NCBI RefSeq assembly: GCF_900099835.1
Contig: NZ_FNKP01000002.1
Span: 2,666,001-2,730,000, forward strand
DNA: 64,000 bases
Reading direction: 5' to 3'
Source: Paraburkholderia fungorum
Lineage (GTDB): Bacteria; Pseudomonadota; Gammaproteobacteria; Burkholderiales; Burkholderiaceae
Shown: positions 26,612 through 33,575 of the stretch, piece by piece
How positions within the stretch are numbered: position 1 is the first letter of the stretch
Layout of the letters: each line of letters begins with the position of its first letter
Notes under the pieces: model-generated
The model's input: only the letters and a program-made list of their open reading frames with translations
Told to the model about the DNA's origin: nothing
Databases searched by the model: none
Translations under genes and position numbers: made by a program

Positions 26612-27457
26612 TCAGGCCAGAGCCGGGTACAGCTTCTGTGCCGTCTTGCCGAAGATCCACGCGCGATCTTCTTCGCTCAGGCTGGCGAGACCTGCCTGAG
26701 CGGTCGCGAGAATCTCAGCAAGCGTTCCCGGCGACGTCGGATAGTTCGAACCCCACGCCATGCGTTGCGCGCCGAAGGCTTCGACCACACGCGGGAAAAA
26801 CGTTTCCGCGCTGGCCTTTTCCTTCTTCACGTCGCCGAAAATGCGCGGCGTGAGCTTCATGTAGATGTTTTCCAGCGGAGCCAGATCGAACAGGCTTTGT
26901 GCCTTCGCGTACGGCGCACCATCGGCGACTTCCGGACGACCCAGGTGATCCAGAACGATCGCGACGTTCGGGAAGCGCTTCGCGAGCGCGGTCACTTGCG
27001 GCAAGCCGATCGGGCCGGTCTGGATACACATCGGCAGGCCGAGTTCGCCGCACAATTCCCATGCTTCGAACGAGCGCGGATCGTCGAGTTCGCTCGGATC
27101 GAATTCCTTCGTGCTGCCGCCGGTGAACAGGCGCAGGCCCGCGAGGCCGCGCTTGACCCATTCGCGGATCTTTTCCGGTGCGTCAGGTTGCAGCACGTCG
27201 ACCGAACCGACTGCCACCAGGCGATCGGCGTATTGACCGCAACCATCGACGACGTAGCTGTTATCGAAGCCGTAGGTGGTCGACGAATGCACGACGGCGG
27301 CCTTCGCGACACCGGCTGCGTCCATCGATTCGATCAGCGTCTCGACGGTAGTCGGGCGCTCCTTCGACCAGTCCGAACGCTTGCCGAACAACGGTGCCGG
27401 CGGATACAGCGATTCGTTGTCGGAGATGATGTGCGGGTGAATATCAACGATTGTCAT
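26612..27457 (-). CDS. LigI-like amidohydrolase (putative 2-pyrone-4,6-dicarboxylate lactonase), operon gene 3
   Basis: A 281-residue TIM-barrel hydrolase of the amidohydrolase_2 family that includes the metal-free lactonase LigI. The first strand gives VDIHPHI, an HxH motif. VLDHLGRP in the sixth strand region and RMAWGSNYPTSPG in the eighth also match. In LigI the last motif reads WGTDWP, and its Asp activates water; here the position is Asn (WGSNYP). That is seen in part of the wider family but casts doubt on the same chemistry. In context it would open a pyrone lactone to oxalomesaconate. It is 83 nt downstream of ligJ. Confidence 0.72.
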   Translation of the reverse strand: MTIVDIHPHIISDNESLYPPAPLFGKRSDWSKERPTTVETLIESMDAAGVAKAAVVHSSTTYGFDNSYVVDGCGQYADRLVAVGSVDVLQPDAPEKIREWVKRGLAGLRLFTGGSTKEFDPSELDDPRSFEAWELCGELGLPMCIQTGPIGLPQVTALAKRFPNVAIVLDHLGRPEVADGAPYAKAQSLFDLAPLENIYMKLTPRIFGDVKKEKASAETFFPRVVEAFGAQRMAWGSNYPTSPGTLAEILATAQAGLASLSEEDRAWIFGKTAQKLYPALA

Positions 27458-27540
27458 GAGTGTCTCTGTGCTTGTCGGGTTGACAGGCGGCCCTCGCGGA
27501 CCGCTTTATGAGCCGCATTGCTAGCCGCCTGTTCTCGCGC

Positions 27541-28566
27541 TTACCTGCCCTGCGCCTTCAGGCGTGCATCGAGTCGCGGATACACGCGACGTGCATTGCC
27601 CTCGAAAATCTTGTAGCGATCTTCTTCCGACAGCGCCTCGCACGCGTCGATATAACGCTTCGTGTCGTCGAAGTACTGGCCCGTTGCCGGATCCTTACCG
27701 CGAACCGCACCGATCATTTCCGAGCCGAACAGCACGTTGTCCGACGGAATCACCTTGGTCAGCAGTTCGACACCCGGCTTGTGATACACGCACGAGTCGA
27801 AGAAGATGTTGTTCAGCAGACCTTCGAGCGGACGGTCGCGCATTTCGAGCGACATGCCGCGATAACGGCCCCAGTGATAAGGCACTGCGCCGCCGCCGTG
27901 CGGAATCACCAGACGCAGCGTCGGGAAATCCTTGAACAGATCCGATTGCAGGATCTGCATGAACACCGACGTATCCGCGTTCAGATAATGCGCACCTGTA
28001 CCGTGGAAACACGGATTGCACGATGCCGCGACGTGGATCATCGCGGGCACGTCGAGGTCGACGAGCGCTTCGTACATCGGATACCACTCGCGGTCCGTCA
28101 CCGGCGTGCCGGTCCAGTAGCCGCCGCTCGGGTCCGGGTTCAGGTTGCAACCGACGAAGCCCAGTTCCTCGACGCAACGGCGCAATTCGGCGACGCTGTT
28201 GCCCGGCGCGACGCCCGGCGATTGCGGCAACTGGCAGACCGGCGCAAAGTTGTCCGGATACAGTTCGGTCACGCGATGCACGAGGTCGTTCGATACGCGG
28301 GCCCATTCGAGGCTGGTGCGTTCGTTGCCGAGGTGATGGCTCATCAGGCCGGCGATCGGCGAGAACAGCGTGAGGTCGCTGCCGCGTTCGCGTTGCAGCT
28401 TCAGTTGACCATTGCCGATAGCTTCGCGGATTTCGTCGTCGCTGACACGTGCTCCGTCGAGCGAAGGAGCGTTGGCGGGGTCGTTGGCAAATTCAACCTG
28501 CTTCGCGCGCCAGGCGCGGAACGAAGCGGGAACGGTCGTGAAGTGACCGTGGCAATCGATAATCAT
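27541..28566 (-). CDS. ligJ: 4-oxalomesaconate hydratase (LigJ type), operon gene 2
   Basis: A 341-residue amidohydrolase-superfamily enzyme that matches LigJ of Sphingobium along its length as I know that sequence. It starts MIIDCHGHFT (metal HxH). It then has SDDEIREAIGNGQLKL, RERGSDLTLFSP, LGFVGCNLNPDPSGG, PAMIHVAASCNPCFHGTGA, IPHGGGAVPYHWGR and VLFGSEMIGAVRGKDPATG. LigJ adds water to 4-oxalomesaconate (from gallate, or from pyrone dicarboxylate) to give 4-carboxy-4-hydroxy-2-oxoadipate in the cytosol. This is the most secure enzyme call in the operon and anchors the pathway. The length equals the family norm. Confidence 0.9.
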   Translation of the reverse strand: MIIDCHGHFTTVPASFRAWRAKQVEFANDPANAPSLDGARVSDDEIREAIGNGQLKLQRERGSDLTLFSPIAGLMSHHLGNERTSLEWARVSNDLVHRVTELYPDNFAPVCQLPQSPGVAPGNSVAELRRCVEELGFVGCNLNPDPSGGYWTGTPVTDREWYPMYEALVDLDVPAMIHVAASCNPCFHGTGAHYLNADTSVFMQILQSDLFKDFPTLRLVIPHGGGAVPYHWGRYRGMSLEMRDRPLEGLLNNIFFDSCVYHKPGVELLTKVIPSDNVLFGSEMIGAVRGKDPATGQYFDDTKRYIDACEALSEEDRYKIFEGNARRVYPRLDARLKAQGR

Positions 28567-28699
28567 GGTGTCTCCTGTCGACCGGTGTTAGCGCTCCCGC
28601 GCTGACTCCGGTCCTATGCAGCTTGTCTCATTTGACCGGCGCTGAAGGCATCCACCCTCGCTCCGGCCCAGTGCATCTTGTTGCGTTCGAATCGGCGGC

Positions 28700-29677
28700 T
28701 TACTTCGCCAGCGGATCAACGAACAGTTCGTCGATCGCCATGCGGCGCGGCGTCAGACCTTGCTTGAATGCGGTCGCTTCCAGCGTCTCGATGGTCTTCA
28801 GGTTTTCCTGCAGACCATACGGCAGCGGGTCGTGTCCGACGATCTTGCGCAGTTCCAGATACTTCTTGTCGCTGGCCGCCGTCGCTTCGCCTGCATCCAG
28901 ACGAACCAGCCATTCCTTCTTCGCCTGCGCGAACGCGTCGTAAATCGATTTCGCGATCCACGGATGCTCGGCCAGCACCGAGTCCTTCACGACGATCGTG
29001 CCGTGCATCGGATAAACGCCGGTGCGTGCGTAGTATTCGGCTTCGAGTTCGGTCGCGTTCGGCAGCAGGTCCGGGTAGTCGGCTTCGACTTCCTTCCAGC
29101 CGCCCGTCGGCGCACCCGTGCGGCCGATACCGGCTGCAGCGGCAAAACCTGCCGACAGTTCGCCCGACGCCATCATTTCGGCAAGCGAGCTGCCTTCCGG
29201 CGCATGAATCACGTTTTCCGGCAGCTTCAGTTGCTGAACGTGTTCTTCGTCGTCGACCACCCAGGTGACCTTCGACGAATCCAGACCGAACTCGTCGATC
29301 AGCACCTGACGGGTCCACACGCCGGTCGTAACCGAGTACGCACGCACGCCAACTTTCTTGCCTTCGAGGTCTTTCGGATGCTTGATGCCGGCGTCCGGGC
29401 GAACCAGCAGGCCGCCGTGGTGGAAGCGGCGAACCACGAAAATCGGCAGACCGACGAACGGCGCGCCATAAGCGCGGGCGATGATATAGGTCGTCGGAGC
29501 CAGCTCGCAGACGTCGAATTCGACGTCGCGCACCATCCGGCGAAACGCGCCGATTTGCGGCTGAACGGTCACGAATTCGGCGTCGACGCCCTCAATGGGG
29601 ATGGAACCGTTACGGATGGCAGACGTATGCGGATGCTCAGCGATTGCAATTTTGAGCGGGACTTTCTTGGTCAACAT
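28700..29677 (-). CDS. Pht5-like (4,5-dihydroxyphthalate decarboxylase-type) protein, operon gene 1
   Basis: A 325-residue protein with the Pht5 family pattern. It opens PLKIAIAEHPHTSAIRNG and has FDVCELAPTTYIIARAYGAPFVGLPIF, HPKDLEGKKVGVRAYSVTTGVWTR and APEGSSLAEMMASGELSAGF. The fold is that of a periplasmic binding protein, but there is no signal peptide. Pht5 removes one carboxyl of 4,5-dihydroxyphthalate to give protocatechuate; here a related carboxylated phenol may be the substrate. The ATG at 29677 has AGGAGAGG directly before it (short spacing); a TTG ten codons upstream is an alternative. It is the first gene of the operon, 70 nt from dispersed element copy E. Confidence 0.68.
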   Translation of the reverse strand: MLTKKVPLKIAIAEHPHTSAIRNGSIPIEGVDAEFVTVQPQIGAFRRMVRDVEFDVCELAPTTYIIARAYGAPFVGLPIFVVRRFHHGGLLVRPDAGIKHPKDLEGKKVGVRAYSVTTGVWTRQVLIDEFGLDSSKVTWVVDDEEHVQQLKLPENVIHAPEGSSLAEMMASGELSAGFAAAAGIGRTGAPTGGWKEVEADYPDLLPNATELEAEYYARTGVYPMHGTIVVKDSVLAEHPWIAKSIYDAFAQAKKEWLVRLDAGEATAASDKKYLELRKIVGHDPLPYGLQENLKTIETLEATAFKQGLTPRRMAIDELFVDPLAK

Positions 29678-29747
29678 CCTCTCCTGTGGATTAGTCGTCG
29701 CCAGCAACCGGTTGAAGACACCAGCGCCGGACGTATCGTCTCGATAG

Positions 29748-29812
29748 GGTAAGAATATTGGAGGACGAGTCGCGCGTCCCTACACAAAAGTTACATTCAA
29801 TGGCACTTTTGT
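29748..29812 (-). promoter_or_regulatory. Dispersed bipartite element, copy E (promoter region of the ring-cleavage operon)
   Basis: The clearest copy. ACAAAAGT (29784-29791 on the plus strand), 13 nt, ACTTTTGT (29805-29812) form a perfect inverted repeat. On the minus strand the repeat is followed by GTAGGGACGCGCG and then TCCAATATTCTTACCC, with exactly 18 nt between GTGTA and TCCAATA. It is 70 nt from the first operon gene, a distance that suits a promoter or activator site. Confidence 0.7.
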
Positions 29813-30419
29813 GGATTGGCCCGCAAGCCACGCCGAGCGGGGGCTACGGGCTTGCGTGCTGCGGTTTTGAGCAGCGGCTGCGACCAACGGCGAGCAGCGC
29901 TTGCCGGGGCGAAACAAGCGGGTGTGGTCGGGTTGGTGATGCCGGAATAGTGTGGCGCGTCTTCGCCATCGCCGGCGAAAAAATGCGGACGTGGCCCTTT
30001 TATTTCGTCAGATTACCGAGCGCAGCGCGGTTCGCCGACGTCAGGGATTCTGACGTCGGCTACACCCAGGTTGCTCGATCTAAAACAGCATCGGGAAAAC
30101 CGGTTCGCGCTGCGTGGCCCAAGAGTTGGGCAAGCGCTCGCAACACGAAACGGTGTTTGCAGCCTGAGGGTTCTGCTTCGGGATGCCAATCGACAGGAGC
30201 GATTGCGCTACGTCGTTGCAGACGTTGCATCGAAAATTAGACGGACGATTAAAAACTCCCGCATTTTTCCGTGCAGCAACACCCATAGATTTCGTTTTTC
30301 CCGCTTGAATATTTAAAGCGCAACGGTCGTGATTATTAGAGCAATCTCTCTTTCAATCGAAAATTGACTTATTTTTCTCGGACCTATGATGGTTCCATCA
30401 ACCCACGGAGGGGTACGCG
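29813..30419. other. Intergenic region with a strong hairpin
   Basis: About 600 bases without a supported gene. It holds a perfect 11-bp stem: GCCGACGTCAG (30034-30044), GGATT loop, CTGACGTCGGC (30050-30060), with no T-run after it. The last 100 bases turn AT-rich and probably carry the promoter of the small gene at 30420. Confidence 0.4.
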
Positions 30420-30674
30420 ATGGCTGTCGGTTATTTTGTCAATGGAGTGCGGGTGAATCCGCATGCGCCGGGCAACCTTTTGTCGGCCAATGCGTTGACT
30501 CATCTGCATGGCGACGATTTCATACGGGAATTTGGGGCCGACATGTTCAGACGCCTCCCGCTTGAACAACAGGCGGCGGTGATCGGTGCATGGTCGAAAG
30601 CGAATTCGGACAAAGCCAAAGAGCGAAGCGAAGTCTTCGAAGCGTTGCTGGCGGGAATTCTTTGCTCTGACTGA
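30420..30674 (+). CDS. Small hypothetical protein
   Basis: An 84-residue protein starting MAVGYFVNGVRVNPHAPG, with CGGAGGGG placed 7 nt before the ATG, a very good ribosome binding site. The middle, FIREFGADMFRRLPLEQQAAVIGAWSKANS, is predicted helical and soluble. There is one Cys, near the end, and no signal peptide or membrane segment. It ends one base before the stop of the convergent GST gene. I do not recognise a family; codon use and the ribosome binding site argue that it is real. Confidence 0.65.
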   Translation: MAVGYFVNGVRVNPHAPGNLLSANALTHLHGDDFIREFGADMFRRLPLEQQAAVIGAWSKANSDKAKERSEVFEALLAGILCSD

Positions 30675-31307
30675 TTAGCCCAGCATTCCCTCGACCGCCA
30701 GCACACGTTGCACTGCCGCCCGACTTCTTATCCGCTCATACCAGGTTTGCAGGTTACGGAGATGCGTCAGATCGATGTCCGCGTTATAAACGGATTTCAT
30801 CCAGTCAGCCCGGCCCCAACCCGTTAGCGAAAAAAGATAGGCATCGGCAATCGTGAACTTGCCGCCCATCAGAAACTCCTTTCCCGCTAACTGCCGGTCG
30901 ACCCATGCGAATCGGCTTTCGAGCTTCGGCCTGGCTGTATCGACATACTTGCCGGCGGCGACGGCATACAGCAATGGAATAAAGCCCTTGTGAATTTCAG
31001 AGGTCAGGAAATTCAACCATTCGAGAAGCCGGTAGCGATCCATCGTGCCAGGCGCGGGTGCCAACTCCAACTCGGGCCGCTGATCGGCAAGGTACTGCGC
31101 AATCACAGGTCCCTCGCGCAATTGCGCGCCGTCGTCCAATTCAAGCAACGGCACATAACCTAGCGCGTTGACGTCGTAATAGTTCGAACCGTCTTCTACC
31201 AGATGCTTGCGTGCATCCACCTTGATCAATTGCGCTTCTATTCCCGCTTCTTCCAGGACGATTCGAATTGCTTGTGAGCAACTGCCCGGTGCGTGATACA
31301 GCTTCAT
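30675..31307 (-). CDS. Glutathione S-transferase
   Basis: A 210-residue cytosolic GST, similar in plan to GstA/beta-class enzymes. The thioredoxin-fold half starts MKLYHAPGSCSQAIRIVLEEAG, with SCS at residues 9-11 near the glutathione thiol, and has GYVPLLELDDG and the EGPVIAQYLAD motif that binds glutathione. The all-helical half has FTIADAYLFSLTGWGRADWM. AGGAGA lies before the ATG at 31307. It is divergent from an HxlR regulator, with a TTTGTGC/GCACAAA operator between them. The pair probably responds to electrophiles or quinones. Confidence 0.92.
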   Translation of the reverse strand: MKLYHAPGSCSQAIRIVLEEAGIEAQLIKVDARKHLVEDGSNYYDVNALGYVPLLELDDGAQLREGPVIAQYLADQRPELELAPAPGTMDRYRLLEWLNFLTSEIHKGFIPLLYAVAAGKYVDTARPKLESRFAWVDRQLAGKEFLMGGKFTIADAYLFSLTGWGRADWMKSVYNADIDLTHLRNLQTWYERIRSRAAVQRVLAVEGMLG

Positions 31308-31406
31308 GTGTTCTCTCCTGTGCATGACGATTGGCATTTGCCACGCGCTTTCGTGGCAACGCGGCTAATATGGCGTGGCAGGAACAAAAAGAGAAGAAGG
31401 CAGAAG

Positions 31407-31425
31407 TTTGTGCGGTAGGCACAAA
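31407..31425. promoter_or_regulatory. Operator between GST and HxlR genes
   Basis: TTTGTGC (31407-31413), 5 nt, GCACAAA (31419-31425), a perfect inverted repeat. It lies 26 nt before the HxlR start and 100 nt before the GST start, so one dimer site could control both. It is the expected form for an HxlR (winged-helix dimer) site. Confidence 0.65.
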
Positions 31426-31450
31426 AAATATACTGGGTGAAGGTGGATCG

Positions 31451-31813
31451 ATGAAAAGAAGTGCAACCGGCTGTTCCGTTGAAGAAGCGATGCGCCTGCT
31501 CGGCGGACGTTGGCGCTTATTGCTTGTTTCGTATCTTCTGGACGGGCCGAAACGTTTCAACGATTTGCGCAGAGACGTCGACGGCATATCGCAGCGCATG
31601 CTCACACTGGATCTTCGCGCACTCGAACAGGCCGGGCTTATCCAGCGGACCGTATTTCCGGAAGTGCCGGTGAAAGTCGAATATCAACTCACCGACGACG
31701 GTCAACGTCTGAGGCCCGTCGTCGAAGTCATGCGGGATTTCGGTCTGTGGCTCAAGGCGCGTCCCGGATATGAGCTAACGGAAGAACCCGACGAGGATCA
31801 GGCAGCGGCCTGA
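31451..31813 (+). CDS. HxlR-family winged-helix regulator
   Basis: A 120-residue regulator. The pattern is classic HxlR: CSVEEAMRLLGGRWRLLLVSYLLDGPKRFNDLRRDVDGIS, then QRMLTLDLRALEQAGLIQR and VEYQLTDDGQRLRPVVEVM. Cys near residue 8 sits just before the first helix, the place where thiol-sensing HxlR proteins such as HypR or QorR carry their redox Cys. The start at 31451 is chosen because the family begins a few residues before that Cys and AAGGTGG precedes the ATG. It probably controls the divergent GST gene. Confidence 0.9.
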   Translation: MKRSATGCSVEEAMRLLGGRWRLLLVSYLLDGPKRFNDLRRDVDGISQRMLTLDLRALEQAGLIQRTVFPEVPVKVEYQLTDDGQRLRPVVEVMRDFGLWLKARPGYELTEEPDEDQAAA

Positions 31814-31824
31814 TCGAAAGATCG

Positions 31825-31953
31825 TCAGGCACTCGTCCCCGCCCATTTCACGAAGACCTGACCGGCTTCGCGCAACACGGTCTCGCGAAGCTCCATGCTG
31901 ACGCCAGGTGCATCGTAATACGTAGCGACAAGAAGCGGCGCACGATCTGGCAG
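31825..31953 (-). pseudogene. C-terminal fragment of a class A beta-lactamase-like protein
   Basis: On the minus strand the last 42 codons before the TGA at 31825 read LPDRAPLLVATYYDAPG, then MELRETVLREAGQVFVKWAG. This resembles the final strand and helix of class A beta-lactamases (pattern APILVAAYY followed by R..VL.EAGR). Upstream of codon -43 the resemblance stops and phage-like sequence on the other strand begins, so the gene was cut at about 31955. The assignment rests on a short stretch. No active-site motif remains. Confidence 0.45.
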
Positions 31954-31973
31954 GCAACCATCCACGCTTCCAG

Positions 31974-32504
31974 TTGACGACGCGATTGAACGCTCAGTAC
32001 ATCGCCCAGAAGAATACGGCTGGCAGAAGTGGCAATGGCTCGTGGTGTAACGGCGTGCCGGCGAACGGCCAGACATTCGGTACGGCTGTCACAGAGCCGA
32101 CGGTCAACCTGCTACGCATCGAGGAAAGTCTCTCTGCTGCGCATCTGAGGCTTGCTGGCGTGCAGATCGAGAATCTGCCGTGGCGCGAATGCATGGCACG
32201 TTACGACCGGCCGCATACGTTCTTCTATTGCGACCCACCCTAATGGCAGACTGGTGACTACCGCGTGCCGTTTCCGTTCGAAGAATACGAGCGCATGGCG
32301 GCAATGATGCGCGTCAGCAAGGGTAAGGTTATGGTCAGCATTAACGACCACATCGATATTCGGCGAGTTTTTGACGACTTTCCAAGGCTTGGGCTGTCAA
32401 TCACTTACACCGTCAATAACACAGTGCCCACTGGCACGGTGACGGGCCGCGAACTGGTGATAGCAAACTGGGAGCTGGGCACGCAGACGACCGGCCTTTT
32501 TTGA
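31974..32504 (+). pseudogene. Truncated phage-type DNA adenine methylase (D12 class) with a nonsense codon
   Basis: The plus-strand frame gives QTFGTAVTEPTVNLLRIEES, then AAHLRLAGVQIENLPWREC, ARYDRPHTFFYCDPP, then TAA, then WQTGDYRVPFPFEEYERMA, KGKVMVSINDHIDIRRVFD and GRELVIANWELG. These are the blocks of phage Dam-like N6-adenine methyltransferases in the right order. The catalytic motif DPPY has lost its Tyr to TAA (32243-32245), and the N-terminal part with the AdoMet-binding FxGxG motif is missing. It is therefore inactive and marks a decayed prophage or phage-derived insert. Confidence 0.75.
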
Positions 32505-32655
32505 GAATGGCGCACAGACTGACGGACTCCCTGACACTTCGTAATACTTTCACACTTGGTGTTACCCGTTGCATGCACCTGTTGTGATTGTGGCACTACC
32601 AACGCATTGGAGACGGCCGGGGCGAAGCGGCTATGGATTGACAAAGTTCCTGTAA

Positions 32656-32672
32656 TGTATGTCCGCCATACA
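32656..32672. promoter_or_regulatory. TGTATG/CATACA inverted repeat before the L,D-transpeptidase-like gene
   Basis: TGTATG (32656-32661), 5 nt, CATACA (32667-32672), a perfect inverted repeat ending 16 nt before the start codon of the gene at 32689. It could be an operator or a short hairpin that hides the ribosome binding site. Confidence 0.4.
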
Positions 32673-32688
32673 AATGAGAGGGTTTGTC

Positions 32689-33174
32689 ATGCCAGATAGC
32701 TATGCTGCAGAACGCGGTATCCCATCTATTCCTCCCTGTCGACAATCAGATATCTACCTTCGCTTTAACGGTCGCTTCCTGATGGTGGGTGGACCGCAGG
32801 GACATGACTATGCCGCTGTCTCAGGCCGACCAAAAGTCTCAGGGGGGTTCGACTACTCCCCAGCTCGCCAACACGAAAGCAGCGAAGGCCCGATTCCCCC
32901 TGGGCGCTATTGGATTGAGCCCTCACAAATGTGGACCAATCACTGGTACAACATCGCGCCGCGTGGTGCATGGGGCGATCACCGCATCACGATTCACGTA
33001 TTTCCAGGTACTGCGACCTTCGGGCGCGGCGGATTCTTTATTCATGGAGGCAGCCACGCTGGGAGCGCGGGATGCATCAACCTCCATAGTCGGATGGAAG
33101 ACTTTGTCCGCGATTTGGAAGCCGCGACCGCAGGATCTCCGGACTGCTATATCCCGCTAACTGTCTCGTACTGA
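32689..33174 (+). CDS. DUF2778-type L,D-transpeptidase-like protein (Tlde1-like candidate toxin)
   Basis: A 161-residue protein with the layout of DUF2778/Tlde1, peptidoglycan L,D-carboxypeptidase/transpeptidase-exchange enzymes delivered by type VI secretion in Salmonella and others. Motifs: IYLRFNGRFLMVGGPQG, AVSGRP, GPIPPGRYWIEPS, then the catalytic block FFIHGGSHAGSAGCINL with the His and Cys of the HGGxxxxSxGC signature, and DCYIPLTVSY at the end. There is no signal peptide, as expected for a T6SS cargo but not for a housekeeping transpeptidase. GAGAGG lies 7 nt before the ATG. A two-helix membrane protein follows after 1 nt. No other T6SS gene is in the window; a phage lysis role is the alternative. 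Confidence 0.72.
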   Translation: MPDSYAAERGIPSIPPCRQSDIYLRFNGRFLMVGGPQGHDYAAVSGRPKVSGGFDYSPARQHESSEGPIPPGRYWIEPSQMWTNHWYNIAPRGAWGDHRITIHVFPGTATFGRGGFFIHGGSHAGSAGCINLHSRMEDFVRDLEAATAGSPDCYIPLTVSY

Positions 33175-33175
33175 C

Positions 33176-33409
33176 ATGGCGAAGATTCTGCGTATCGCCT
33201 TGGGCGTCGCCTTGCTCGCTCTGGTGGCGCTGATAGTTGTATTTAACGTGCTCAATTTTGGCGAGGCGTTCGGTAGTGGGCCACCGTACTACGGACGGAC
33301 GACGAACATGGACAAATGGTCCAACCCGTTACCCGTGCTTGCGGCGGTCGATGCCCTCGGCATTCTGGCCATTGCCGCTTATATGTACTTTATGAAGCGG
33401 AAAGGATGA
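33176..33409 (+). CDS. Small two-helix membrane protein (candidate immunity protein)
   Basis: A 77-residue inner-membrane protein. Helix 1 is ILRIALGVALLALVALIVVF, then a polar loop of about 25 residues (GEAFGSGPPYYGRTTNMDKWSN), then helix 2 (LPVLAAVDALGILAIAAYMYF) and a basic tail, MKRKG. The positive tail suggests that both ends are cytosolic and the loop is periplasmic, where the transpeptidase-like toxin would act. It starts 1 nt after the stop of that gene without its own ribosome binding site, so translation is coupled. Size, topology and position fit a Tldi-type immunity protein. I see no sequence signature that proves it. Confidence 0.6.
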   Translation: MAKILRIALGVALLALVALIVVFNVLNFGEAFGSGPPYYGRTTNMDKWSNPLPVLAAVDALGILAIAAYMYFMKRKG

Positions 33410-33575
33410 GCGGCAGGACGTTAATGACGCTGCTGACGGTTATCCGTGTGCCCCCCCACAGCTTATTCGCCGAAGGGACACTTCGCGGTATTGCTGCACT
33501 TCTTTGCATAATCGCGACTGCTGCAGTGGGCGACATCTGTGTCAAAACCCGCGCGAGATTGGGTCAAAACGCCCG

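Noticed and set aside
1471..29812. The dispersed elements as copies of a mobile element (MITE or REP)
   Set aside because: Only two short blocks and their spacing are conserved, there are no terminal repeats or target duplications, and orientation follows the downstream gene in four of five copies. A mobile origin is not excluded by sequence alone.
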